DNA from: Oscillospiraceae bacterium
GTDB lineage: Bacteria > Bacillota_A > Clostridia > Oscillospirales > CAG-272
Length of the DNA: 31,849 bases
Direction of reading: 5' to 3'
Assembly (NCBI GenBank): GCA_015064195.1
Contig: SVSO01000008.1
Span: 1 to 31,849, forward strand
Under the pieces are notes generated by a model that was not told where the DNA came from, did no database searches, and was given only the letters and a program-made list of their open reading frames with translations. Made by a program: the position numbers and the translations under genes. This document shows positions 15,828 through 25,110 of this stretch, piece by piece. Positions within the stretch are counted from its first letter, which is position 1. Each line of letters starts with the position of its first letter.

Positions 15828-16457
15828 TTATGTATCATCGGAATGATCGGACTTGTCGGAATTTTTTTGAATATCGTAAGTAACACCCTTGCCGCGGTTG
15901 GGGAACAGGAAGGAAACCACCACGTCCACGATAAAAATCGCGCTCAGGATGATGATGATCGCACGGTGCGGGCCGCGGGGAATGCGGTCGATGCTGTCAT
16001 TGAGCACCGGTGCAACACTGCACACGGCGATGGTGCCGGAAAGCCCGAACAGCAGCATTCCGCCAAGACAGATGCGCCCGCGGATGTTGCCGAATTTTTC
16101 GCTGTAATCCCACCATCGGCAGCCGAAAAAACGCTCGATGGCCAGCGCGGTCGAGTATTCCACCGTGCTGCAGAGAGTGACGGCGAGAACGAATACCAGT
16201 GCCGGCATCCGGTAGAAGGGGTTGAGAATGAGCACGACCAGAATGCCGCCAACGCCGTAAATGGGCAGCCAAGGCCCGTGCAGCATCCCGCGCTTGGCGA
16301 TGACGCGCTCGGTGGCGGCGGTATAGATGACCTCCCAGATCCAGCCTACCACCATAAAGATGAAGAACATCAGCACAAGGTTTTCAAAATTATAGACCGG
16401 CATGACACTGGGCGGCGGCGGAAGTATCTGAAATCCGAATATCTCCATAATTTTCAC
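15828..16457 (-). CDS. CmpB-like multipass membrane protein (ABC_trans_CmpB/DUF1113 type)
   Basis: 209 residues with four to five hydrophobic helices (about 25-45, 64-80, 85-105, 130-150, 168-190). Family landmarks are GWIWEVIYTAATE, RGMLHGPWLPIYGVGGILVV and EYSTALAIERFFGCRWWDYSEKFGNIRGRICL. Databases label this family putative ABC transporter permease, but no ATPase or binding protein is beside it and the label has little support. The function is unknown. It sits between the Nudix and GNAT genes on the same strand, 29 bases after the Nudix stop. Confidence 0.85.
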   Translation of the reverse strand: MKIMEIFGFQILPPPPSVMPVYNFENLVLMFFIFMVVGWIWEVIYTAATERVIAKRGMLHGPWLPIYGVGGILVVLILNPFYRMPALVFVLAVTLCSTVEYSTALAIERFFGCRWWDYSEKFGNIRGRICLGGMLLFGLSGTIAVCSVAPVLNDSIDRIPRGPHRAIIIILSAIFIVDVVVSFLFPNRGKGVTYDIQKNSDKSDHSDDT

Positions 16458-16486
16458 ATCCTCTTCGTCAAACTTTTGATATTGAT

Positions 16487-16942
16487 TTAACGGTAGATGA
16501 GGTTCTGAGGCCCGCCCTTATGCCACGCGCAGTAGGCTTCCGAATAGCGCCCCTCGGTGAACATGGGCAGATACTGATCCATATTGGGCGAGAGCTTCAT
16601 GCGCGGGAGATCGGAAAGATCGGCCCAGAACACCGGGCCTTCCTCCGTTCCGGCGATCAGCTCGCCCTCGAAACTGGTGGTTTTGTAAAAATAAGTAAAA
16701 TATTTGTCCTCGGTCTCGTCGTTGAACCAGTAGACGAAACCGCAGGCGGTGAGGTCGCGGATGACAAGTCCCGTTTCTTCGCGGATCTCGCGGATGGCGC
16801 TGTCGTAGATGGATTCCCCCGGCTCGGCATGACCGCCGGGAAAAGCGATACCGCACCATGAACGGCGGCGTTCGATGACCACCACGCGGCCGTCGTCGGG
16901 ATTCTGCACCATCACCATGTTGGTAATTTCAAGCTTCGGCAT
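16487..16942 (-). CDS. Nudix hydrolase
   Basis: 151 residues from the ATG at 16942; a TTG seven codons earlier (16963) is possible, and neither start has a clear ribosome site. The Nudix box is complete: GHAEPGESIYDSAIREIREETGL, with the REIREE metal-binding core. Such enzymes hydrolyse nucleoside diphosphates linked to another group, and the many small Clostridia members (8-oxo-dGTP-like) are hard to assign. The FPGG just before the box and YWFNDETEDKYFTYFY after it are family-typical. It is first of a three-gene set behind clpX. Confidence 0.9.
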   Translation of the reverse strand: MPKLEITNMVMVQNPDDGRVVVIERRRSWCGIAFPGGHAEPGESIYDSAIREIREETGLVIRDLTACGFVYWFNDETEDKYFTYFYKTTSFEGELIAGTEEGPVFWADLSDLPRMKLSPNMDQYLPMFTEGRYSEAYCAWHKGGPQNLIYR

Positions 16943-16980
16943 AATAACAGATTTTTCGCACAAAAATGCAGGTGCCGGCG

Positions 16981-17007
16981 GCGAAAACCGTCATGGACGG
17001 TTTTCGC
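16981..17007 (-). other. Hairpin between clpX and the Nudix gene
   Basis: A perfect 12-bp stem (GCGAAAACCGTC at 16981-16992 with 16996-17007) has a 3-base loop, 20 bases past the clpX stop. There is no U-run right after it on the minus strand, so it may be a weak terminator, an RNA processing site or a 3' stabiliser. Confidence 0.5.
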
Positions 17008-17027
17008 ACGTCGGGGATTCAGCGCTT

Positions 17028-18341
<1,314 letters not shown>

Positions 18342-18345
18342 GACC

Positions 18346-18936
18346 TTAATTTTCTCTCTTTGCGATTACTTTGTCAATGAGGCCGTACTTGCAGGCTTCG
18401 TCGGCGGTTAGGAAGTTGTCGCGGTTGGTATCCTTTTCGATCTGCTCCACGGTCTGTCCGGTCACGTCGGCGAGGATGGTGTTCATTCTCTCACGGATGC
18501 GGATGATGTGGTCGGCGTGGATCTTGATGTCGGATGCCTGACCCTGCAGACCGCCCAGCAGCGGCTGATGGATCATGATCTCGGAGTTGGGGAGTGCCAT
18601 GCGCTTGCCCTTTGCGCCGGCTGCCAGCAGGAATGCGCCCATGCTTGCCGCCATGCCGATGCAGATGGTGGATACATCGCATTTGATGAAATTCATGGTG
18701 TCGTAGATCGCCATGCCTGCGGAGATCGAACCGCCGGGGCTGTTGATATAGAGGCTGATGTCCTTGTCGGGATCCTGTGCTTCAAGAAACAGCAGCTGAG
18801 CCACCACCAGAGAAGCGGTCTGATCGTTCACCTCGTCGGAGAGGAAAACGATGCGGTCGTTGAGAAGTCGGGAATAAATATCGTAGGAACGCTCACCGCG
18901 AACGGTCTGTTCCACGACCATTGGTACGAGTGCCAT
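18346..18936 (-). CDS. clpP: ATP-dependent Clp protease proteolytic subunit ClpP
   Basis: 196 residues, full length. Serine peptidase that assembles into a tetradecameric barrel capped by ClpX. The catalytic triad is visible: Ser98 in [11 protein letters not shown], His123 in MIHQPL, and Asp173 in NRDNF. The oxyanion-loop SPGGS is at 66-70. It is second in the tig-clpP-clpX operon, the common order in bacteria. Confidence 0.98.
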   Translation of the reverse strand: MALVPMVVEQTVRGERSYDIYSRLLNDRIVFLSDEVNDQTASLVVAQLLFLEAQDPDKDISLYINSPGGSISAGMAIYDTMNFIKCDVSTICIGMAASMGAFLLAAGAKGKRMALPNSEIMIHQPLLGGLQGQASDIKIHADHIIRIRERMNTILADVTGQTVEQIEKDTNRDNFLTADEACKYGLIDKVIAKREN

Positions 18937-18960
18937 AGTGAAACCACCTTTCTTTATGCG

Positions 18961-18992
18961 ACATACGGGCGACCAATGGCCGCCCGATATGT
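18961..18992 (-). other. Intercistronic hairpin between tig and clpP
   Basis: On the minus strand ACATA-CGGGCG pairs with CGCCCG-TATGT, with one bulged T and a short apical loop, about 16 bases after the tig stop and 40 before clpP. There is no U-run. It could set differential tig and clpP mRNA levels (inference). Confidence 0.45.
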
Positions 18993-19008
18993 TTATTTGG
19001 ATACGGAA

Positions 19009-20331
19009 TTATTCAGCCTTTTCAGCCTCGTCAGCCTTGGGCTCTTCATAAGCCTTCTCGGTGACAACAGCCTTTTCCTTCACAAGATCGACTGCCTTCT
19101 TGACGGAAACATCGGAAACAACCATTGCGCTGTCGATCATTTCCTTCACCTTGTCAACGTCAAGGTTGTACGCCTTGGAGATGGTCTCATACTCTTCGTT
19201 GATTTCATCATCGGTGGGAACGATCTTCTCCAGCTCAACGATCTTTTCGAGAGCAAGGCGGGTCTTGACCTGACGCTCAGCCTGAGGAGCCATCTGCTTT
19301 CTCATAGCGTCGAGATCGAGGCCGGTGTACTTGAAGTAGGTCTTGAGATCGAGACCCTGCATTCTCAGTCTGTTATCGAAATCACGGACGAAGTTTTCGG
19401 TCTCAGCATCGAACATGGGCTGGGGGATCTCAGCGGTCATCTTTTCGATGAGGGCGTTGATGATCTGCTCTTCGATCTCATTCTCAGCGGTCTTGTTGTA
19501 CTTCTCCTGAATCTTTGCCTTAACATCAGCCTTATATTCAGCGAAGGTATCAAATTCGGAAACATCCTTTGCAAATTCGTCATCCAGCTCGGGAAGCTCG
19601 TTGAACTTGATCTCATGCAGCTTGCACTTGAACACTGCGGGCTTGCCTGCCAGTTCCTTTGCATGGTATTCTTCCGGGAAGGTTACGTTGACATCGAACT
19701 CGTCGCCGATGTTCTTGCCCACGATTTGCTCCTCGAAGCCGGGGATGAACTGACCGGAGCCGAGGGTGAGGGTGTACTTCTCGGATTTGCCGCCCTCGAA
19801 GGGGGTGCCGTCAACATAGCCGTCGAAGTCGATGACGGTGATATCGCCATCCTGTGCGGCACGGTCGGTGATCTCGATCTGACGGGAGTTGCGCTTCTGG
19901 GTCTGCTCGATCTCAGCGTCAGCGTCAGCGTCGGTAGCTTCACGAACGGTCTTGGTTACGGGGATGCCTGCGTAGTCAGCGATCTCAACCTCGGGCTTTA
20001 CATAGAAGCGAGCCTTGAAGGTAACGCCGTCGTCGTCGATGGAAACAACGTCAAACTCGGGCTGGGAAACGATCTGGAAGTCCTGATCCTTCATTGCTTC
20101 TTCGTAAGCGCCGGGAACAGTCTCGTTGAGAGCATCATCATAGAATACGCCCTTGCCGTACATCTTTTCGATGATGTGCTTGGGAGCCTTGCCCTTGCGG
20201 AAGCCGGGGATGTTGATGTTCTTCACCTGCTTCTTGTATGCATTCATGCAAGCAGCATCGAAGGTAGCCTTATCGGCGGTGAATTCGATCTCAACGACAT
20301 TGGTTTCGGGTTTGTTTACACTCTTTAACAT
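19009..20331 (-). CDS. tig: Trigger factor (ribosome-associated chaperone/prolyl isomerase)
   Basis: 440 residues from the ATG at 20331, chosen because GGAGG lies 8 bases upstream and the protein then starts MLKSVNKPETNVVEIEF, the normal N-terminus; a longer frame to 20400 has no ribosome site. The ribosome-binding signature GFRKGKAP is at about 43-50. An FKBP-type isomerase domain is at about 140-225 (DGDITVIDFDGYVDGTPFEGG ... GSGQFIPGFEEQIVG), followed by a long helical chaperone domain with an acidic, Lys/Glu/Ala-rich tail. It is first gene of the tig-clpP-clpX operon. Confidence 0.97.
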   Translation of the reverse strand: MLKSVNKPETNVVEIEFTADKATFDAACMNAYKKQVKNINIPGFRKGKAPKHIIEKMYGKGVFYDDALNETVPGAYEEAMKDQDFQIVSQPEFDVVSIDDDGVTFKARFYVKPEVEIADYAGIPVTKTVREATDADADAEIEQTQKRNSRQIEITDRAAQDGDITVIDFDGYVDGTPFEGGKSEKYTLTLGSGQFIPGFEEQIVGKNIGDEFDVNVTFPEEYHAKELAGKPAVFKCKLHEIKFNELPELDDEFAKDVSEFDTFAEYKADVKAKIQEKYNKTAENEIEEQIINALIEKMTAEIPQPMFDAETENFVRDFDNRLRMQGLDLKTYFKYTGLDLDAMRKQMAPQAERQVKTRLALEKIVELEKIVPTDDEINEEYETISKAYNLDVDKVKEMIDSAMVVSDVSVKKAVDLVKEKAVVTEKAYEEPKADEAEKAE

Positions 20332-20437
20332 GATTTTTTCCTCCAAAGATATTGCCGCACCGCAGCACAGCACATATCTTGTTATTTTGAGCTGAGCCAT
20401 TTACAGTTTACGGCCATTTTAAATTTACCTAAATAAT

Positions 20438-20465
20438 ATTATACTATATTTTTGCGTAAAGTCAA
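20438..20465 (-). promoter_or_regulatory. Promoter of the tig-clpP-clpX operon
   Basis: Minus-strand TTGACT (20460-20465), 16 bases, TATAAT (20438-20443), about 105 bases before the tig start. I see no CtsR-type heptad repeat in the leader. Confidence 0.78.
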
Positions 20466-20492
20466 GAAGATTGGCAAAAATTTTTATTTAAT

Positions 20493-21242
20493 TCAAAAAT
20501 TTTCGTCGGGAAGGATAGGCATTGGCGTGAAATCGAGGAAATCTGCGCTGGTCAGCGTATACCGGATGCCGCCGGAAACGGCACTTGCCGGAATATCGTA
20601 GACGCCGTGGATGTGTCCGTACCAGCAGCGGCGGATGTTGAACGCCCGCAGCACTGCCACGATCTCGGAGCAGACATAGCCTCTGAAATCCGGCGGAAAA
20701 TGGAGAAACACCAGAATCTCCCGCTCATACCCTTCCTCCGCCTTCAGCCGATCCCGCAGCTTTACCGCTTCGGTGAGGCTCAGCTCCAGCCGGATAGCCT
20801 CTCTTGCGACGATCTTCTGATAGTCCGCTTCGTGGGGCATCTTCCGGTTGGTTTCATCGATGTACCAGCCTCTGGAGCCGCAGATGACGAAATCCTCCAC
20901 CGCAAAGGCGTTATTGTAAAGGAACTGCAGGGTGGTGAAGCCCTGTTCGCGGCAGAGTGCGTTCAGCTTGGTCAGCGATGTCCACCAGTAGTCGTGATTG
21001 CCGCGGCCGATGATCTTCTGCCCGTTGAGGTTTTCGATGAAGCGCAGATCCTCGACGGCGCCGGTGTGATTCATGGCCCATGAGATGTCGCCGGCGATGA
21101 CCACCGTATCCTCGGGCGATACGATTTTGTTCCAGCGTTCCCGGAGCTTTTCCGTGTAGCCGGCCCAGCGTGCGCCGAAAATATCCATGGGCTTGTTATC
21201 GCTTATGGAAAGATGGGTGTCGGACAGGACATACAGCGACAT
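20493..21242 (-). CDS. Calcineurin-like metallophosphoesterase
   Basis: 249 residues. Two-metal phosphoesterase fold: DTH at 8-10, GDISW at 51-55, GNHDYWW at 81-87, HFPPDF near 170 and GHIHG near 208 supply the metal ligands. GNHDYW and the overall length fit the Clostridia group annotated as serine/threonine phosphatase-like or YkuE-like proteins; the substrate cannot be told. AGGAGG lies about 6 bases before the ATG. It is divergent from the small DUF1540 gene, with about 80 bases for both promoters. No membrane anchor or signal peptide. Confidence 0.9.
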   Translation of the reverse strand: MSLYVLSDTHLSISDNKPMDIFGARWAGYTEKLRERWNKIVSPEDTVVIAGDISWAMNHTGAVEDLRFIENLNGQKIIGRGNHDYWWTSLTKLNALCREQGFTTLQFLYNNAFAVEDFVICGSRGWYIDETNRKMPHEADYQKIVAREAIRLELSLTEAVKLRDRLKAEEGYEREILVFLHFPPDFRGYVCSEIVAVLRAFNIRRCWYGHIHGVYDIPASAVSGGIRYTLTSADFLDFTPMPILPDENF

Positions 21243-21323
21243 GGCGAACCTCCTTTGGCAAAAACTTTACGGAATAGGCTGAACTCTGACGGATATACTG
21301 ACAGTGAAAGGATGGGTGATTTT

Positions 21324-21554
21324 ATGGGATTGCTTGACTATACGCTGGTGCCCCGCACGGACAGTGCCCCGCGTCACATTGACGGCATCTCCTGCGATGC
21401 AAGAAACTGCGTCTATCATGACGGCGACAACTACTGCACGGCGAAGCGGGTGAGCATCGGAAGCGTTGTGGCGACCTGCTCCGGTGAGACGCGCTGTGCA
21501 ACCTTTGAAGCACGAAGCGGCATCACGCACGAGCCTTACAGCGGCTCACATTAG
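21324..21554 (+). CDS. Small DUF1540-type cysteine-rich protein
   Basis: 76 residues from the ATG at 21324, with GGGTGAT just upstream; an in-frame ATG at 21312 is closer to the AAAGG and would add four residues. The core GISCDARNCVYHDGDNYCTAKRVSIG (Cys24, Cys29, Cys38) plus Cys52 and Cys58 matches the DUF1540 pattern, presumed metal-binding and common in Clostridia. The function is unknown. It stands alone on the plus strand between two minus-strand genes, and its stop is only 2 bases from the thrC stop. A GAATA (21272-21276) and TATACTG (21294-21300) 17 bases apart resemble a forespore sigma-G promoter only loosely. Confidence 0.8.
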   Translation: MGLLDYTLVPRTDSAPRHIDGISCDARNCVYHDGDNYCTAKRVSIGSVVATCSGETRCATFEARSGITHEPYSGSH

Positions 21555-21556
21555 TT

Positions 21557-23044
21557 TTATGCGTCGATACCGAGGGTCTTTTTTACCTCGGCGGGCATAT
21601 TCTGCTTCTCGATGACCGTTCTGAAGCGGATCTCGCGCTTGTCGATATCGGCCAGCGGATAGGGGATTTCGGTGCTGGTGAGGGCGGACAGCTCAGCCAG
21701 TGCCGAAAGCTCGTCCGCGGGTGCTTTTCCGGCGATGGAGGTATAGACATCCGATGCAAACTTGTAGGGGCTTGCGGTGGATGCGACCACCATCTTAAGG
21801 CCGCTCTTGTTCTTTGCCATATACTGCTTTGCGCAGGACAGACCGACTGCGGTATGGGTATCGATGAGGTACTTGTCCTCCTCGAAGGTCTGCCTGATGG
21901 TTGCCGCCGTGCCCGCTTCATCGCAGTACAGGCCGGTGAAATGCTCATCCAGCTTGGTCTTGAGTGCTGCATCTACGGTGTAGCAGCCCTCGGTGTTCAG
22001 CTTCTTCATCAGCTCAGCCGTATTCTCACAGCCGCTCATTACGTAGAGAAGCCGCTCCAGATTGGAGGAGATGAGGATATCCATGGACGGCGACATGGTG
22101 GTGAAGAACTTGCGGTTGCGGTCGTAAGTGCCCGTCTCGAGGAAATCGGTGAGGATATTGTTTTTGTTGGAAGCGCAGACGAGGCGGTTGATGGGCAGAC
22201 CCATCATCTTGGCGATAAATGCCGCGAAAATGTTGCCGAAATTGCCCGTCGGCACGGTGACATCGATCATCTCGCCCGCGATGATCTCGCCGGAATTGAT
22301 GAGATCGCAGTATGCGGATACATAGTAGACGATCTGCGGTGCAAGTCTGCCCCAGTTGATGGAGTTTGCGCTGGACAGGAACACGCCGTTGTTGTCCAGC
22401 AGCTCCGCCATCTCCGTATCGGCGAAGATCTTCTTCACGCCGGTCTGGGCATCGTCGAAGTTGCCCTCGATGGCGCAGACGGAGACGTTTTCGCCAAGCT
22501 GGGTGGCCATCTGCAGCTTCTGCACGCGGCTCACACCGTCCACGGGATAGAAGACCATGATCTTCACGCCGTCAACGTCACGGTAGCCCTCCAGTGCCGC
22601 CTTGCCGGTGTCGCCGCTGGTGGCAACGAGGATGAATGCCGTGCGCTCCTCGCCGGTCTTTTTCAGAGCGGCGGACAGCAGCTTCGGCATGATCTGAAGC
22701 GCCATATCCTTGAAAGCGGATGTGGGGCCGTGCCACAGCTCAAGCACGAATGTATCGTCGCTCAGCTTGTGAATGGGAGCCGCGCCGCCGACAAAGCGGT
22801 CAGGGGCATACGCCTTCTCGCAGTCGGCGAGAAGCTCCTCATAGGTGTAATCCGTCAGAAAACGGGAGAGTATGTAGGCCGCGCGCTCCGGATAGGTGGA
22901 GTCGCAGAGCTTCGCAATATCCTGACTGTCGATTACCGGAATGCTCTCCGGCATGAAAAGACCGCCGTCGGATGCGAGACCCTGCTTGATCGCGCCGGCG
23001 GCACTGACCTGATCCCTGCCGCCTCGGGTGCTGATATAGTTCAT
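21557..23044 (-). CDS. thrC: Threonine synthase
   Basis: 495 residues. PLP enzyme that converts O-phosphohomoserine to threonine, the last step of the pathway. The N-terminus MNYISTRGG and the PLP lysine in WHGPTSAFKDMALQ (Lys112) are diagnostic. SGDTGKAALEG and PTGNFGNIFAAFIAKMMGLPI are the phosphate and cofactor-binding stretches. The length fits the ~490-residue bacterial class. GGAGG lies 5 bases before the ATG. A TATAAT at 23120-23125 on the minus strand provides a probable own promoter. A possible homoserine kinase substitute (apgM-type) is encoded 3.6 kb upstream on the same strand. Confidence 0.97.
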   Translation of the reverse strand: MNYISTRGGRDQVSAAGAIKQGLASDGGLFMPESIPVIDSQDIAKLCDSTYPERAAYILSRFLTDYTYEELLADCEKAYAPDRFVGGAAPIHKLSDDTFVLELWHGPTSAFKDMALQIMPKLLSAALKKTGEERTAFILVATSGDTGKAALEGYRDVDGVKIMVFYPVDGVSRVQKLQMATQLGENVSVCAIEGNFDDAQTGVKKIFADTEMAELLDNNGVFLSSANSINWGRLAPQIVYYVSAYCDLINSGEIIAGEMIDVTVPTGNFGNIFAAFIAKMMGLPINRLVCASNKNNILTDFLETGTYDRNRKFFTTMSPSMDILISSNLERLLYVMSGCENTAELMKKLNTEGCYTVDAALKTKLDEHFTGLYCDEAGTAATIRQTFEEDKYLIDTHTAVGLSCAKQYMAKNKSGLKMVVASTASPYKFASDVYTSIAGKAPADELSALAELSALTSTEIPYPLADIDKREIRFRTVIEKQNMPAEVKKTLGIDA

Positions 23045-23136
23045 GGAACCTCCGTAATTTTATCTTCTCCGCCGTGTATGGTTGCACAGGCGGGGTTTAA
23101 TGACACTGCCACAACATATATTATAGCAGAAAAATT

Positions 23137-24081
23137 TCAATTTAGCCATAGTGAAATGAAATTTCGGGCGTTTGCATAAAATATCTTTTCGATGCATTCG
23201 TCCGTATAGCCATTTTGTCCGAGCAAATCGGCGATTTTTGCAAGATCGGACACGCTTCTGATCCCTTCCGGCAGCTTTTCCACGCCGTCGAGGTCGCATC
23301 CGAGGCAGACGGTATTCTCACCGCCGAGGCTCATGTAATGCTCGATGTGGCGCACCACATCGGCGACGGTGCAGATCTCATCCTTTGTCAGATGCATCGG
23401 CGCCAGGCTCACACCCACGATGCCGCCAAGCTTTGCGATGCGGGTGAAGCGGTCGTCGGTGAGATTACGCCGGTGATCGCACATGGCGCGGGAATTGGAG
23501 TGGGTGGCGATGCAGACCTTGCCCTCGCCCTCGCAGATCTCCAGCACCTCGTCGATCATCTTGTCGGAGGCGTGGGACAGGTCGGGGATGATGCCGAGGG
23601 TGAGGCATCGGCGCACCACCTCACGGCCGAAGGGCGTCAGCCCTTCATCGGTATCGTGGGCACCGCCGATTTTACAGATTTTATCCCAGACCAGCGTGAG
23701 AAAGCGCACGCCGGATTTGTACATCGCATCCACGCGGGAAATATCGTTGGCGATCAGCTTTCCGCCCTCAACGGCGAGAAAAAGTGCCGTCCGTCCGTCA
23801 CGCTCGCATTCTTTGAGGGAAGCGTCATCGGTGCAGAGCCGCGCTGTGTCCGTTTCGGACAGCTCATCCGCAAGCTTTTTTCTCGCTTCGAGAAATCTCC
23901 GCCAAGCGGCTTCCTCATCGATGCGCCAATCGCTCCACATGGCGAGCACCTGACAGCTTTTTTCATATTCTGCGAGACGATCCAGCGAGACGGCGAGATT
24001 GTTGGCAGAGAGGCGTTTGTTCTGCTTGAGGCATTCGTACAGCGTATCGCAGTGCAGATCAAAAAGAGGGTATGTCGTCAT
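23137..24081 (-). CDS. M19-family (renal-type) dipeptidase
   Basis: 314 residues. Zinc dipeptidase of the amidohydrolase fold. Visible ligands: HCD at 10-12 (FDLHCDTLYE), the Glu in FLAVEGG near 127, HASD near 178 (PDLSHASDKMIDEVLE) and HSNSRAMCDHRRNL near 200, the M19 signature. These enzymes hydrolyse dipeptides, including D-amino-acid ones. No signal peptide, so it is cytoplasmic. It is last gene of the apgM-lepB-rbgA-rnhB-yraN run, 13 bases after yraN. The Asn-Ala-Arg-Asn segment FYANARNF at the C-terminus is family-typical. Confidence 0.95.
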   Translation of the reverse strand: MTTYPLFDLHCDTLYECLKQNKRLSANNLAVSLDRLAEYEKSCQVLAMWSDWRIDEEAAWRRFLEARKKLADELSETDTARLCTDDASLKECERDGRTALFLAVEGGKLIANDISRVDAMYKSGVRFLTLVWDKICKIGGAHDTDEGLTPFGREVVRRCLTLGIIPDLSHASDKMIDEVLEICEGEGKVCIATHSNSRAMCDHRRNLTDDRFTRIAKLGGIVGVSLAPMHLTKDEICTVADVVRHIEHYMSLGGENTVCLGCDLDGVEKLPEGIRSVSDLAKIADLLGQNGYTDECIEKIFYANARNFISLWLN

Positions 24082-24094
24082 GGCAGTCTCCTTT

Positions 24095-24499
24095 TCATTT
24101 GTGGACGGCGTTTTTGATGTGGCGGATCTCCGTGGGGATGAGCGAAGCGATGTCGATGGGCGTTTCCTCGCGGATGGCGGGGAAATAGACCTCGATCACA
24201 TCGATCCGCGGCTGCTTTCCGGGAGAATTGCGGCGGAGATATTCGGAAGCGGTCCGCAGCAGCTTTTGCTGCTTGTCGTGATCCACCGCATTGCCGGGAC
24301 GTCCGAAGCGGCGGTTCTGCCATGTCTGTGCGCGGGTCTTGACCTCCGCAAAGACAATATATTTTTCATCCTCGGCGATTATGTCGATCTCGTCATGGGA
24401 CACATGAAGATTGCGGGCGACAATGGAAAAGCCGGCGTGTGCAAGAAATTCGCAGGCAAGCTCCTCGCCGCGCATACCGATCGCTTTTTTGTAGCTCAT
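24095..24499 (-). CDS. yraN: YraN/UPF0102 family nuclease-like protein
   Basis: 134 residues. A small restriction-endonuclease-like fold: GMRGEELACEFLAHAGFSIVARN at the N-terminus, then HDEIDIIAEDEKYIVFAEVKTR, which carries the D-E-x-D ... E-x-K metal site. The biochemical role is not settled. In Firmicutes the gene commonly follows rnhB, as here. Its ATG overlaps the rnhB stop by 4 bases (ATGA), so the two are translationally coupled. The body is a normal length. Confidence 0.93.
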   Translation of the reverse strand: MSYKKAIGMRGEELACEFLAHAGFSIVARNLHVSHDEIDIIAEDEKYIVFAEVKTRAQTWQNRRFGRPGNAVDHDKQQKLLRTASEYLRRNSPGKQPRIDVIEVYFPAIREETPIDIASLIPTEIRHIKNAVHK

Positions 24500-25110
24500 G
24501 TCCGGTGCAGATTTTTCAGGAAGCTGCGCCGGTAGATCTCCGGCACGTCGCCGTGCTCGTCGATGTAGGCGTTCAGCGCGGCGTAATGCTCCTTTGTGGG
24601 ATAGCCCTTGTGCTTGGCAAGCTTCAGCGTGGGATAGGCCGCGTCGAGAGCGATCAGTGCCCGGTCACGGGTGACTTTTGCGAGGATGGATGCCGCCGCG
24701 ATGGAGGGGGACAGCCCGTCGCCGCCAACCAGTGTCACAGCGGGCATGGGAAAATCTCTGGCGATATTGCCGTCCACCAGCGTCAGCTCCGGCGTGGGGG
24801 AGAGCATGGCTACAGCCCGGCGCATGGCCAGCTGGGAGGCACTGAGGATGTTGTATTCGTCGATCTCCGCCGGGGATGCTTCCGCCACCGCCCATGAGAC
24901 CGCCTCTTTTGTGATCCGCTCATACAGCGCATCCCGCCGCTTTTCGGTGAGCTTTTTGGAATCGTTGAGATAGGGAAGCTCAATGCCTGCGGGAAGAATG
25001 CAGGCACCGGCCATCACCGGGCCGCAGAGCGGGCCGCGTCCGGCTTCATCTGTGCCGGCGATGATCGTTATCCCTTTTTCAAAATATCCGTTTTCAATCG
25101 TCCAGTCCAT
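24496..25110 (-). CDS. rnhB: Ribonuclease HII
   Basis: 204 residues from the ATG at 25110, which has GGAGG 6 bases upstream; the longer in-frame reading to 25197 lies within rbgA and is not coding. It removes ribonucleotides and RNA primers from RNA-DNA hybrids. GTDEAGRGPLCGPV gives the first two acidic residues (Asp21, Glu22). LVDGNIARDFP and DALIALDAAYPTL-type segments supply the others, and HKGYPTKEHYAAL is the C-terminal RNase HII motif. The start overlaps the rbgA end by 17 bases. Confidence 0.96.
   Translation of the reverse strand: MDWTIENGYFEKGITIIAGTDEAGRGPLCGPVMAGACILPAGIELPYLNDSKKLTEKRRDALYERITKEAVSWAVAEASPAEIDEYNILSASQLAMRRAVAMLSPTPELTLVDGNIARDFPMPAVTLVGGDGLSPSIAAASILAKVTRDRALIALDAAYPTLKLAKHKGYPTKEHYAALNAYIDEHGDVPEIYRRSFLKNLHRT

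Noticed and set aside
15828..16457. Naming the CmpB-like protein as an ABC transporter permease
   Set aside because: The family name is historic. No ATPase or binding-protein gene is adjacent, so only membrane protein of unknown function is supported.
18508..20328. Long plus-strand open frame opposite clpP and tig
   Set aside because: It spans two certain genes on the other strand, and its Leu/Val-rich translation is a composition effect.
23045..23136. Possible T-box or threonine attenuator before thrC
   Set aside because: The leader is under 80 bases, with one weak bulged hairpin and no terminator or T-box motif.
21854..23179. Long plus-strand open frame opposite thrC
   Set aside because: Antisense to threonine synthase with all its motifs. 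No start signal or homologue pattern.
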